Assembly (NCBI GenBank): GCA_040758375.1
Contig: JBFLWE010000120.1
Span: 1-10,612 of the forward strand
DNA length: 10,612 nt
Reading direction: 5' to 3'
DNA from: CAMLIZ01 sp040758375
Lineage (GTDB): Bacteria > Pseudomonadota > Gammaproteobacteria > Burkholderiales > Burkholderiaceae_C
This document shows positions 1-6,035 of this stretch, piece by piece. Every line of letters begins with the position of its first letter. The first letter of the stretch is position 1. The notes under the pieces were generated by a model. That model was not told the DNA's origin, searched no databases, and saw only the letters and a program-made list of their open reading frames with translations. A program made the translations under genes and the position numbers.

Positions 1-1
1 T

Positions 2-859
2 CTGGTGGCGTTGCCGCTGGCCTTGCCGCTGCTGTGGCCGGCGGTGCCGGTGCCCGCGCAGGGCCGCTTCGAGCTGGTCGCGGCCGACGTGGGCCAGGGC
101 ACCGCGGTGCTGGTGCGCACGCAGCGCCACCTGCTGCTGTACGACACCGGCCCGCAGTATTCGCCCGAGAGCGACGCCGGCCAGCGTGTGCTGCTGCCGC
201 TGCTGCGCCGCTTCGGCACGCAGCCGCTGGACCTGCTGATGCTCAGCCACGGCGACACCGACCATGTGGGCGGCGCCGCCAGCGTGCTGCGGCACTGGCC
301 GGTGCGTGCGCTCAGCAGTTCCTTGCCGGACGGACACGCGCTGCGCGCGCAGGGCCCGCCCCACACGCCCTGCACGGCGGGCGCGCAATGGCACTGGGAC
401 GGCGTGCGCTTTGCCGTGCTGCATCCTGCCGCCGAGGCGCTGCAGTCCATGGCCGGCGCCAGGGCCCCGAAGCCCAACGCGCTGAGCTGCGTGCTGCGCG
501 TCGAGGACGCCGCTGGCCGCAGCGTGCTGCTCACCGGCGACGTGGAGGCCGCGCAGGAGGCGGCGCTGCTGCGTGCCGACGCCGCAGCGCTGCGCAGCGA
601 GGTGCTACTGGTGCCGCACCACGGCAGCCGCACTTCGTCGACCGCCGCCTTCCTGGACGCGGTGGCGCCGCGCGTGGCCGTCGTGCAGGCGGCCTACCGC
701 AGCCGCTTCGGCCACCCGGCGCCCGACGTGATGGCGCGCTATGCCGAGCGCGGCATCGCGGTGGTGCGCAGCGACCGCTGCGGGGCCTGGCATTGGACGG
801 CCGAGCGTGCGGCCTGCGAGCGTGAGACATCGCGGCGCTACTGGCATTTCAGCGAGTAG
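2..859 (+). CDS. comEC: ComEC/Rec2 DNA-uptake protein, C-terminal metallo-beta-lactamase domain (5' partial)
   Basis: The reading frame is open through the left edge, so the N-terminal OB-fold and competence transmembrane domains lie outside the window. The first visible residues are a Leu/Ala/Pro-rich hydrophobic stretch, probably the last membrane helix, followed by a soluble domain. Metallo-beta-lactamase motifs appear in the usual ComEC order: DVGQG (nt 85-99), LSHGDTDHVGG (nt 242-274), LTGD (nt 530-541) and PHHGS (nt 613-627). The histidines and aspartates expected to bind metal are present. In the family, ComEC forms the inner-membrane channel for single-stranded DNA during natural transformation, and this domain is proposed to degrade the non-transported strand. 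The gene ends at TAG 857-859, 65 bp before the ATP-grasp gene, with no visible terminator between them. A stand-alone hydrolase is less likely because of the preceding hydrophobic segment. Confidence 0.9.
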   Translation: MVALPLALPLLWPAVPVPAQGRFELVAADVGQGTAVLVRTQRHLLLYDTGPQYSPESDAGQRVLLPLLRRFGTQPLDLLMLSHGDTDHVGGAASVLRHWPVRALSSSLPDGHALRAQGPPHTPCTAGAQWHWDGVRFAVLHPAAEALQSMAGARAPKPNALSCVLRVEDAAGRSVLLTGDVEAAQEAALLRADAAALRSEVLLVPHHGSRTSSTAAFLDAVAPRVAVVQAAYRSRFGHPAPDVMARYAERGIAVVRSDRCGAWHWTAERAACERETSRRYWHFSE

Positions 860-924
860 CATCGGTCGGCACGCAAGGCGTTGGATCGGATCTTGCTAAC
901 TGCGGCGACCAGGAGACAAGGAAG

Positions 925-2361
925 ATGACCCCGAGCTTCGACGAGATGCACGCCACCAGCACCACGGTGCGCGAGCACTATCGGCGCTACGACCGCTGGC
1001 TGGCCCAGCAGCCGCGCGATGCCATGCAGGCGCGGCGCGAGGAAGCTGAGATGATCTTCCGCCGCGTGGGCATCACCTTCGCGGTTTACGGCGCGAAAGA
1101 CGAAGACGGCTCGGGCACCGAGCGGCTGATTCCCTTCGACCTGATCCCGCGCATCATCCCGCTGCCCGAGTGGCGGCAGATGGAGCAGGGTCTGCGCCAG
1201 CGCGTGGCCGCGCTCAACCGCTTCGTCCACGACGTCTACCACGAGCAGGCCATCATCAAGTCGGGCATCGTGCCGGCCGAGCAGGTGTTCCAGAACGCGC
1301 AGTACCGGCCCGAGATGCAGGACGTGGACGTGCCCGGCGGCGTGTACGCCCACATCGCCGGCATCGACATCGTGCGCGCGGCCAACCCCGACGGCAGCGG
1401 CACCTACTACGTGCTCGAGGACAACCTGCGCGTGCCCAGCGGCGTGAGCTACATGCTCGAGAACCGCAAGATGATGATGCGGCTGTTCCCCGAGCTGTTC
1501 AGCCTGCACCGCGTGGCGCCGGTGGCCCACTACCCCGACCTGCTGCTCGACACCTTGCGCGCGGTGGCGCCGGCCAGCGTGAACGAGCCCACGGCGGTGG
1601 TGCTCACGCCCGGCATGTACAACAGCGCCTACTTCGAGCACGCCTTCCTCGCGCAGCAGATGGGCGTGGAGCTGGTCGAAGGGCAGGACCTGTTCGTCAA
1701 GGACAACTTCGTCTTCATGCGCACCACGCAGGGGCCGAAGCGGGTGGACGTGATCTACCGGCGCGTGGACGACGACTTCCTCGACCCGCTGGTGTTCCGG
1801 CGCGATTCGACGCTGGGCTGCGCGGGGCTGCTGTCGGTGTACCGCGCCGGCAACGTGACCCTGGCCAACGCCATCGGCACCGGGGTGGCCGACGACAAGT
1901 CGATCTACCCCTACGTGCCGAAGATGATCGAGTTCTATCTCGGCGAGAAGCCGATCCTCAACAACGTGCCCACCTGGATGTGCCGCCAGCCGCAGGACCT
2001 GCAGTACGTGCTCGACCACCTGAGCGAACTGGTGGTCAAGGAAGTGCACGGCGCGGGCGGCTACGGCATGCTGGTGGGGCCGGCCGCCACGCGCGCCGAG
2101 ATCGAGGCCTTTCGTCCGGCGCTGATCGCCAACCCCGACAACTACATCGCGCAGCCGACGCTGGCGCTGTCGACCTGCCCCACGTTCGTGGAGCGCGGCA
2201 TCGCGCCGCGCCACATCGACTTGCGGCCCTTCGTGCTGTCGGGCAAGACGGTGCAGATGGTGCCGGGAGGCTTGACGCGCGTCGCGTTGAAGGAAGGGTC
2301 GCTGGTGGTGAATTCGAGCCAGGGCGGCGGAACCAAGGACACCTGGGTGCTGGAGGACTGA
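925..2361 (+). CDS. Circularly permuted ATP-grasp protein (CP_ATPgrasp, DUF404/DUF407 type)
   Basis: This 478-residue soluble protein matches the circularly permuted ATP-grasp family in length and landmarks. These include PGMYNSAYFEHAFLA near residues 229-243, the LVEGQDLFVKDNFVFMRT segment near 250-267, a glycine-rich VKEVHGAGGYGMLVGP loop near 371-386 that probably contacts ATP phosphates, and the conserved C-terminus around SSQGGGTKDTWVL near 464-476. Family members are predicted ATP-dependent carboxylate-amine ligases that work with alpha-E and transglutaminase-like proteins in making or modifying a peptide. No substrate has been shown here. The ATG at 925 has AGGAGA about nine bases upstream plus an AAGGAAG run abutting it. 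The TGA at 2359-2361 is two bases before the original GTG of the alpha-E gene copy at 2364, so the two genes were almost certainly translationally linked before the insertion described below. Confidence 0.9.
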   Translation: MTPSFDEMHATSTTVREHYRRYDRWLAQQPRDAMQARREEAEMIFRRVGITFAVYGAKDEDGSGTERLIPFDLIPRIIPLPEWRQMEQGLRQRVAALNRFVHDVYHEQAIIKSGIVPAEQVFQNAQYRPEMQDVDVPGGVYAHIAGIDIVRAANPDGSGTYYVLEDNLRVPSGVSYMLENRKMMMRLFPELFSLHRVAPVAHYPDLLLDTLRAVAPASVNEPTAVVLTPGMYNSAYFEHAFLAQQMGVELVEGQDLFVKDNFVFMRTTQGPKRVDVIYRRVDDDFLDPLVFRRDSTLGCAGLLSVYRAGNVTLANAIGTGVADDKSIYPYVPKMIEFYLGEKPILNNVPTWMCRQPQDLQYVLDHLSELVVKEVHGAGGYGMLVGPAATRAEIEAFRPALIANPDNYIAQPTLALSTCPTFVERGIAPRHIDLRPFVLSGKTVQMVPGGLTRVALKEGSLVVNSSQGGGTKDTWVLED

Positions 2362-2363
2362 CC

Positions 2364-2519
2364 GTGCTCTCAAGAACCGCCGACCACCTCTACTGGATGG
2401 CCCGCTACATGGAGCGGGCCGGTCAAGCGCGTAGCGCTTGCGGCGAAGCCAAAATGCCGCGACGCGCGAAAGCGCGTGCGGGGTTCTCGGCCACAGTGGG
2501 AGCGAACGATGCTTTCTAG
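2364..2519 (+). pseudogene. Truncated first copy of the alpha-E gene 5' end running into an insert (51-codon ORF)
   Basis: GTG at 2364 is preceded by a strong ribosome-binding site (TGGAGGA, 2351-2357, six-base spacing) and lies two bases after the ATP-grasp stop. It therefore looks like the original start of the alpha-E gene. Its first 19 codons give VLSRTADHLYWMARYMERA (initiator GTG), identical from the second residue to the start of the intact alpha-E protein. After codon 19 the frame enters unrelated sequence for 32 residues and stops at TAG 2517-2519. That stop lies inside the Ser-Arg codons (TCT AGG) of the second copy. The ORF overlaps the intact gene's start by 11 bases in another frame, so it may still be translated and deliver ribosomes to 2509 by termination-reinitiation. 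It could be a decayed remnant or a functional leader peptide; the sequence alone does not decide. Confidence 0.8.
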
Positions 2520-2565
2520 GACGGCAGACCATCTCTATTGGATGGCTCGGTACATGGAACGGGCC
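2421..2565 (+). mobile_element. Candidate 145-bp insertion: structured segment plus a recoded gene start
   Basis: Taking the shared CGGGCCG at the end of each repeat unit as the junction, one 145-bp block appears to have entered the alpha-E gene after codon 19. It consists of 88 bp with no coding similarity to its neighbours (2421-2508), then a new ribosome-binding site (GGGAG, 2498-2502, six bases before ATG), then a recoded 19-codon gene start. Removing the block restores an intact alpha-E gene beginning at GTG 2364. It encodes no transposase or other enzyme, so if mobile it would need help in trans. The mobile label is inference from this architecture. Recombination with a diverged paralogue of the alpha-E gene is the main alternative, but it explains the sharp codon-usage boundary less well. 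Confidence 0.5.
2424..2481 (+). other. Hairpin cluster inside the 88-bp insert, possible structured RNA
   Basis: Three inverted repeats are visible. CAAGCGC-GTA-GCGCTTG (2424-2440) is a perfect seven-pair stem. CCGC-(bulged G)-ACGCGC-GAAA-GCGCGT-GCGG (2457-2481) is a ten-pair stem closed by a GNRA-type GAAA tetraloop. GCGGC at 2440-2444 can also pair with GCCGC at 2456-2460. The last pairing uses the same CCGC as the tetraloop hairpin, so the two folds exclude each other. Such density of stems in 58 bases suggests selection at RNA or single-stranded DNA level, either as an element end recognised by an enzyme or as a translational switch. No poly-T tract follows, so a simple intrinsic terminator is unlikely. 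Confidence 0.6.
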
Positions 2566-3507
2566 GAGAACACCGCCCGCATGCTCGACGTGAACTACCA
2601 GACCTCGCTGCTGCCGCAGTCGGCCGACATGGCCGAGCAGGGCTGGCATGGCCTGCTCAGCATCTCGGAGCTCACCACCAGCTTCCGCCAGAAGTTCGAC
2701 CGTTGCGATGCGGTCAGCGTCATGGACTTCATGGTGCGCGACGAGGCCAACCCCTCGAGCATCGTGGCCTGCCTGCAGGCCGCGCGGGAAAACGCGCGCG
2801 CGGTGCGCGGCACGCTCACCACCGAGGTGTGGGAAACGCAGAACCAGACCTGGCTGGAGTTTCGCCGCATGCTGGCCACCGACGCGCTCAGGCGCGACCC
2901 GAGCGCGCTGTTCGAGTGGGTGAAGTTCCGCTCGCACCTGTCGCGCGGGGTCACCGTGGGCACGATGCTGCAGGACGAGGCCTTGCACTTCCTGCGCATC
3001 GGCACCTTCCTCGAGCGTGCCGACAACACCGCCCGGCTGCTGGACGTGAAGTTTCACGCGCTGACGAAAGAGTTCCACGGCACGCAAGCCCAGGCCATGG
3101 GTGTCGTGCGCCAGATGCAAGGTGTCGCGCGAGAGCAGCCGGAGTACGACTTCTATCACTGGTCGGCCGTGCTGCGCTCGGTGTCGGGCTTCGAGGTGTA
3201 CCGCAAGGTCTACCGCGACGTGATCCGGCCGGAAAAGGTGGCCGAGCTGCTGATCCTGCGCAACGACATGCCGCGCTCGCTGGCTGCCTGCATGGGCGAG
3301 GTGATGGGCAACCTGCAGCGCGTGGCCAACGACCAGAGCGGCGAGACGCTGCGCCGCGCGGGCCGGCTCAACGCCGACCTTCAATATGGCCGCATCGACG
3401 AGATCCTGGCCACCGGTCTGCACGCCTACCTGACGCAGTTCCTCGACCGGGTGAGCGACCTGGGCTACGGCATCGGCCGTGATTTCCTCGTGCCGGTGGC
3501 GGCGTGA
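2509..3507 (+). CDS. Alpha-E domain-containing protein (DUF403 family)
   Basis: The 332-residue protein begins with the family's hallmark MLSRTADHLYWMARYMERA followed by ENTARMLDV. It is predicted to be nearly all alpha-helical, with conserved Glu and Arg residues. A second family-like repeat of the motif, FLERADNTARLLDVKF, lies near residues 167-182. The C-terminus (RIDEILATGLHAYLTQFLDRV near 301-321) is typical. Alpha-E proteins are encoded beside circularly permuted ATP-grasp genes and are thought to take part in the same peptide-ligase system; the biochemistry is unknown. ATG 2509 is chosen because the family motif starts there and GGGAG lies six bases upstream. An upstream in-frame ATG at 2476 sits inside the insert and would add a non-homologous 11-residue extension. 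The first 19 codons are unusually AT-ending compared with the rest of the gene. Confidence 0.9.
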   Translation: MLSRTADHLYWMARYMERAENTARMLDVNYQTSLLPQSADMAEQGWHGLLSISELTTSFRQKFDRCDAVSVMDFMVRDEANPSSIVACLQAARENARAVRGTLTTEVWETQNQTWLEFRRMLATDALRRDPSALFEWVKFRSHLSRGVTVGTMLQDEALHFLRIGTFLERADNTARLLDVKFHALTKEFHGTQAQAMGVVRQMQGVAREQPEYDFYHWSAVLRSVSGFEVYRKVYRDVIRPEKVAELLILRNDMPRSLAACMGEVMGNLQRVANDQSGETLRRAGRLNADLQYGRIDEILATGLHAYLTQFLDRVSDLGYGIGRDFLVPVAA

Positions 3508-3512
3508 CGGAG

Positions 3513-3545
3513 TTGGAGGAACAAGTGCGCATCGGTGCCGCCTGA
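3513..3545 (+). other. Orphan ribosome-binding site and six-codon GTG reading frame
   Basis: Six bases after the alpha-E stop, a near-ideal GGAGGA (3515-3520) precedes GTG at 3525. The frame reads Met-Arg-Ile-Gly-Ala-Ala and stops at TGA 3543-3545. In this gene family the next gene is often a transglutaminase-fold protein, whose N-terminus commonly begins Met-Arg/Lys-Leu/Ile. The stub may be what remains after that gene was deleted, or a tiny leader peptide. Six codons are too few to decide. Confidence 0.35.
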
Positions 3546-3622
3546 GCGGTGCGGCGCAGCTTCCGCCAGCTGCTCGGGCGGCAACAATGGCCTCCTCATC
3601 ACCACACGAGGAGAGGGCGCTG

Positions 3623-4120
3623 GTGCCGGCTGACTTGTCGATCGAGGTTGTCGATCCGCTGCATGCGGACGCCTTGCTGCTGCTGGCGCAGGCGGCGCAG
3701 GACGCGCGCGCGCTTTATCCCGAGCTGTTCCCCGACGATGCCCCGCCGCCGACCAACGACCCGGCCGTGCCGGGCAGCGTGTACCTGGTCGCCTATGGGG
3801 GCGGTGTGCCGGTGGGTTGCGGCGCGCTTCGGCCGTTGCAGCCCGGCGTGGCCGAAGTCCGGCGCATGTACGTGAGCCACGATGCGCGCCGCCGCGGCGT
3901 GGCCGCTTCCATCCTGCACGCGCTGGAGCAGCATGCGCTTGCGCTGGGCTACTCGGTGCTGCGGCTCGAAACCGGGCGCCGGCAGGCGCCGGCGATCGCG
4001 CTGTACGAACGCTGCGGCTTCCGGCACATCGCGCCCTTCGGCGCCTATGCGGGCGATCCGATGAGCGTGTGCTTCGAAAAGCGCCTGGCGCGCCAACGCG
4101 CCTACCAGCGCATCGCGTAG
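3623..4120 (+). CDS. GNAT-family N-acetyltransferase
   Basis: The 165-residue product has the single-domain GNAT layout. An N-terminal alpha-rich part precedes the strand pair VYLVAYGGGVPVGCGAL. The acetyl-CoA motif follows as VRRMYVSHDARRRGVAASILHALEQHA, where the Arg-Arg-Gly-Val-Ala loop binds the pyrophosphate. The chain ends with the typical LRLETGRRQAPAIALYERCGF segment. It presumably transfers an acetyl group from acetyl-CoA to an amine; the acceptor is unknown. GTG 3623 is preferred because GGAGAGG (3610-3616) stands six bases upstream. ATG 3587 would add 12 residues but has only a weak ribosome-binding site. The gene follows the alpha-E gene with a 115-bp gap and could be read from the same transcript. 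It converges with the TRAP operon 19 bp downstream. Confidence 0.85.
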   Translation: MPADLSIEVVDPLHADALLLLAQAAQDARALYPELFPDDAPPPTNDPAVPGSVYLVAYGGGVPVGCGALRPLQPGVAEVRRMYVSHDARRRGVAASILHALEQHALALGYSVLRLETGRRQAPAIALYERCGFRHIAPFGAYAGDPMSVCFEKRLARQRAYQRIA

Positions 4121-4134
4121 CGCCGCGCAGGCGC
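4120..4134. terminator. Weak hairpin between convergent genes
   Basis: GCGCC-GCGCA-GGCGC forms a five-pair stem in the 19-bp gap between the GNAT stop and the TRAP large-permease stop. It lacks a T-run on either strand. Its only support as a bidirectional terminator is its position between convergent genes. Confidence 0.2.
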
Positions 4135-4139
4135 CGGCA

Positions 4140-5441
4140 CTACTGACGCATCTGCTGCGGCAGCCAGGTGATCAGCTGCGGGAAGGCATAGATCAGCGCG
4201 ACGGCCAGCATCATCACGAAGAAGAACGGCAGCGTCACGCGCGCGATCCAGTTCATCTGCCGCTGCGTCATGCCCTGCAGCACGAAGAGGTTGAAGCCCA
4301 CCGGCGGCGTGATCTGCGCCATCTCCACCACCAGCACGACGAAGATGCCGAACCACAGCAGGTCGATGCCGGCCGCCTGCACCGTGGGCAGGATCACGCC
4401 CATGGTCAGCACCACCATCGAGATGCCGTCGAGAAAGCAGCCCAGCAGGATGTAGAACAGCATCAGCGCGATGATCAGCTGCACCTTGCTCAGGCCCAGC
4501 GAGCCGATCCACTCGGCCAGGTGGCGCGGCAGGCCGATGTAGCCCATCGACAGCGTGAGGAAGGCGGCGCCGGCAAGGATCAGCGCGATCATGCAATACA
4601 GCCGCGTGCCGCCGAGCAGCGAGGCCTTGAAGGTCTGCCAGTTCAGCGAGCCCTGCAGCGCCGACAGGCCCAGCGCGCCCACCACGCCGATGGCGGCTGC
4701 CTCGGTGGCGGTGGCCACGCCGGTGTAGATGGAGCCCAGCACCGCGGCGATGAGCAGCACCACCGGGATCAGGCTGCGCGAGGCGGCCAGCTTCTGGCCG
4801 AACGACAGGCGCTCGTCGCGCGGCGGCACGGCCTGCGGGTTCAGCAAGGCCCACAGCACGATGTAGCCCGAGAACAGCAGCGCCAGCAGGATGCCGGGCA
4901 CGATGCCGGCGATGAACAGCTGCGCGATCGACACGTCGGCGCTGACGCCGTAGACGATCATGATGATCGAAGGCGGGATCAGCAGCCCCAGCGTGCCGGC
5001 GCCGGCCAGCGAGCCGATGGAGATGCCGTCGGGGTAGCCGCGGCGCTGCAGTTCGGGCAGCGACATCTTGCCGATGGTGGCGCAGGTGGCCGCGCTGGAA
5101 CCCGACACCGCCGCGAAGATGGCACAGCCGATCACATTGGTGTGCAGCAGCCGCCCGGGCAGCCATTGCATCCAGGGCGCCAGGCCGCGGAACATGTCCT
5201 GCGACAGCCGCGTGCGGAACAGGATCTCGCCCATCCACACGAACAGCGGCAAGGCGGTGAGCGTCCAGCTCGACGCCGAGCCCCAGATGGTGAGCGCCAT
5301 CGCGTCGCCGGCCGGGCGCGCGCTGAACAGCTGCATGCCGATCCAGGCCACGCCCGACAGCGTGAGGCCGATCCACACGCCGCTGGCGAGGATGAGGAAC
5401 AGCGCCGCGATCAGCAGCGTGGTGATGGCGAGGTCGCTCAT
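4140..5441 (-). CDS. dctM: TRAP transporter large permease subunit (DctM/SiaM family)
   Basis: The 433-residue membrane protein has about a dozen hydrophobic helices from MSDLAITTLLIAALFLILASG onward. It carries the strongly conserved DctM region: SGSSAATCATIGKMSLPEL, then a glycine/proline-rich AGAGTLGLLIPPS stretch and SADVSIAQLFIAGIVPG. This subunit forms the sodium-coupled elevator of a tripartite ATP-independent periplasmic transporter and moves the substrate delivered by the binding protein. The start at 5441 gives the family N-terminus directly at a membrane helix. The open frame continues upstream to 5648, but that extension is Arg/Ala-rich and overlaps the small permease, so it is rejected. 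The gene is last in the minus-strand P-Q-M operon, and 77 bp separate it from the small permease gene. Confidence 0.93.
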   Translation of the reverse strand: MSDLAITTLLIAALFLILASGVWIGLTLSGVAWIGMQLFSARPAGDAMALTIWGSASSWTLTALPLFVWMGEILFRTRLSQDMFRGLAPWMQWLPGRLLHTNVIGCAIFAAVSGSSAATCATIGKMSLPELQRRGYPDGISIGSLAGAGTLGLLIPPSIIMIVYGVSADVSIAQLFIAGIVPGILLALLFSGYIVLWALLNPQAVPPRDERLSFGQKLAASRSLIPVVLLIAAVLGSIYTGVATATEAAAIGVVGALGLSALQGSLNWQTFKASLLGGTRLYCMIALILAGAAFLTLSMGYIGLPRHLAEWIGSLGLSKVQLIIALMLFYILLGCFLDGISMVVLTMGVILPTVQAAGIDLLWFGIFVVLVVEMAQITPPVGFNLFVLQGMTQRQMNWIARVTLPFFFVMMLAVALIYAFPQLITWLPQQMRQ

Positions 5442-5482
5442 GGGTGCACCCTGCGGCCCGCGGCCGGTCCTGCCGAGCGGGA

Positions 5483-5515
5483 ATGAGCCCCTTCGGGCGG
5501 CCGGGCGGGTCTCAT
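5483..5515 (-). other. Imperfect inverted repeat between the small and large permease genes
   Basis: ATGAG (5483-5487) pairs with CTCAT (5511-5515), and inner C-runs pair with G-runs across one mismatch, around a GC-rich core containing TTCGGGCGG. It sits in the longest gap of an otherwise tightly packed operon. It may reduce read-through, stabilise part of the mRNA, or be a family-specific intergenic repeat. There is no T-run. Confidence 0.35.
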
Positions 5516-5518
5516 GCC

Positions 5519-6028
5519 TTACTCGTTGCGCAAGGGCTCGTCGCTCGCCGGCGGGCGGCGGCGGCCCATCAGCTCGAGCAGCAGCTCGTCGACCATGGCC
5601 ACCAGCAGCACGAAGGCGCCCACGGCCATGGACAGCTGCGGCATCCACAGCGGCGTGGCGTCAATGCCGGTGGACACGTCGTTGAACTCGTGCGACTGCC
5701 AGGCCAGGCGCGCGCTGTAGTACGCGAACAGGCCCGACAGCAGCACGCCGGCCACCAGCGTCCAGATCTCCAGCGCGCGCTGCGGCTTGCCGTGCAGCGC
5801 CTGCACCAGCAAGGTCACGCGGATGTGCTCGCCGCGCTTGAGGGTGTGGGCCAGCGAGAGGAAGCCGGTGGCGGCCAGCAGGAAGCCGGCGTAGCTGTCG
5901 ATGCCCGGCACGTTGAAGCCCAGCTGCCGGCCGGCCACCGACAGCAGCACCGCGACCAGCAGCGCCACCATCGCCAGCGCGGCCAGCGCCGCGCTGCCGT
6001 CGTACAGGGCGTTCAGCAGGCGGCGCAC
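5519..6028 (-). CDS. dctQ: TRAP transporter small permease subunit (DctQ family)
   Basis: The 169-residue protein has the four membrane helices expected of DctQ, near residues 10-33, 45-62, 85-108 and 127-150. It also has the family segment from VAGRQLGFNVPGIDSYAG through to LAHTLKRGEHIRV. It associates with the large permease and is needed for docking of the binding protein. The chosen start is GTG at 6028, which leaves a seven-base gap after the binding-protein stop; tight packing supports co-transcription. The C-terminus is a charged cytoplasmic tail (GRRRPPASDEPLRNE). Confidence 0.9.
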   Translation of the reverse strand: MRRLLNALYDGSAALAALAMVALLVAVLLSVAGRQLGFNVPGIDSYAGFLLAATGFLSLAHTLKRGEHIRVTLLVQALHGKPQRALEIWTLVAGVLLSGLFAYYSARLAWQSHEFNDVSTGIDATPLWMPQLSMAVGAFVLLVAMVDELLLELMGRRRPPASDEPLRNE

Positions 6029-6035
6029 GCGGTGG

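Larger units (their letters stand above)
2364..2566 (+). repeat. Direct duplication of 57 bp encoding the same 19 residues with different codons
   Basis: The repeat units are 2364-2420 and 2509-2565, offset by 145 bp, which is not a multiple of three. Of 19 codons, the start differs (GTG versus ATG) and ten others differ only at the third base: CTC/CTT, TCA/TCT, AGA/AGG, ACC/ACG, GCC/GCA, CAC/CAT, TAC/TAT, GCC/GCT, CGC/CGG and GAG/GAA. There is no amino-acid change after the start. The units end in a shared CGGGCCG, after which they diverge completely. Copy 1 uses mostly C- or G-ending codons like the surrounding genes. Copy 2 uses many T- or A-ending codons that are rare here, and normal usage resumes immediately after the shared block. 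Confidence 0.93.

Noticed and set aside
860..924. Promoter between comEC and the ATP-grasp gene (TTGGAT, TAACTG)
   Set aside because: The boxes are poorly spaced and have no good -35 match; read-through from comEC or an unseen promoter is equally possible.
838..3423. Very long minus-strand open frame (861 codons) opposite the ATP-grasp and alpha-E genes
   Set aside because: The translation is His/Arg/Val/Ala-rich low-complexity sequence typical of the antisense of GC-rich genes. The plus-strand products have clear family motifs.
3556..3573. Six-pair hairpin GCAGCT-TCCGCC-AGCTGC before the GNAT gene as a terminator
   Set aside because: It has no T-run and a weak stem for such GC-rich DNA. 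A gene on the same strand follows at once, so it is not called.
5442..5648. N-terminal extension of the large permease to 5648
   Set aside because: The extension is Arg/Ala/Gly-rich, overlaps the small permease gene, and precedes a normal DctM start at 5441.
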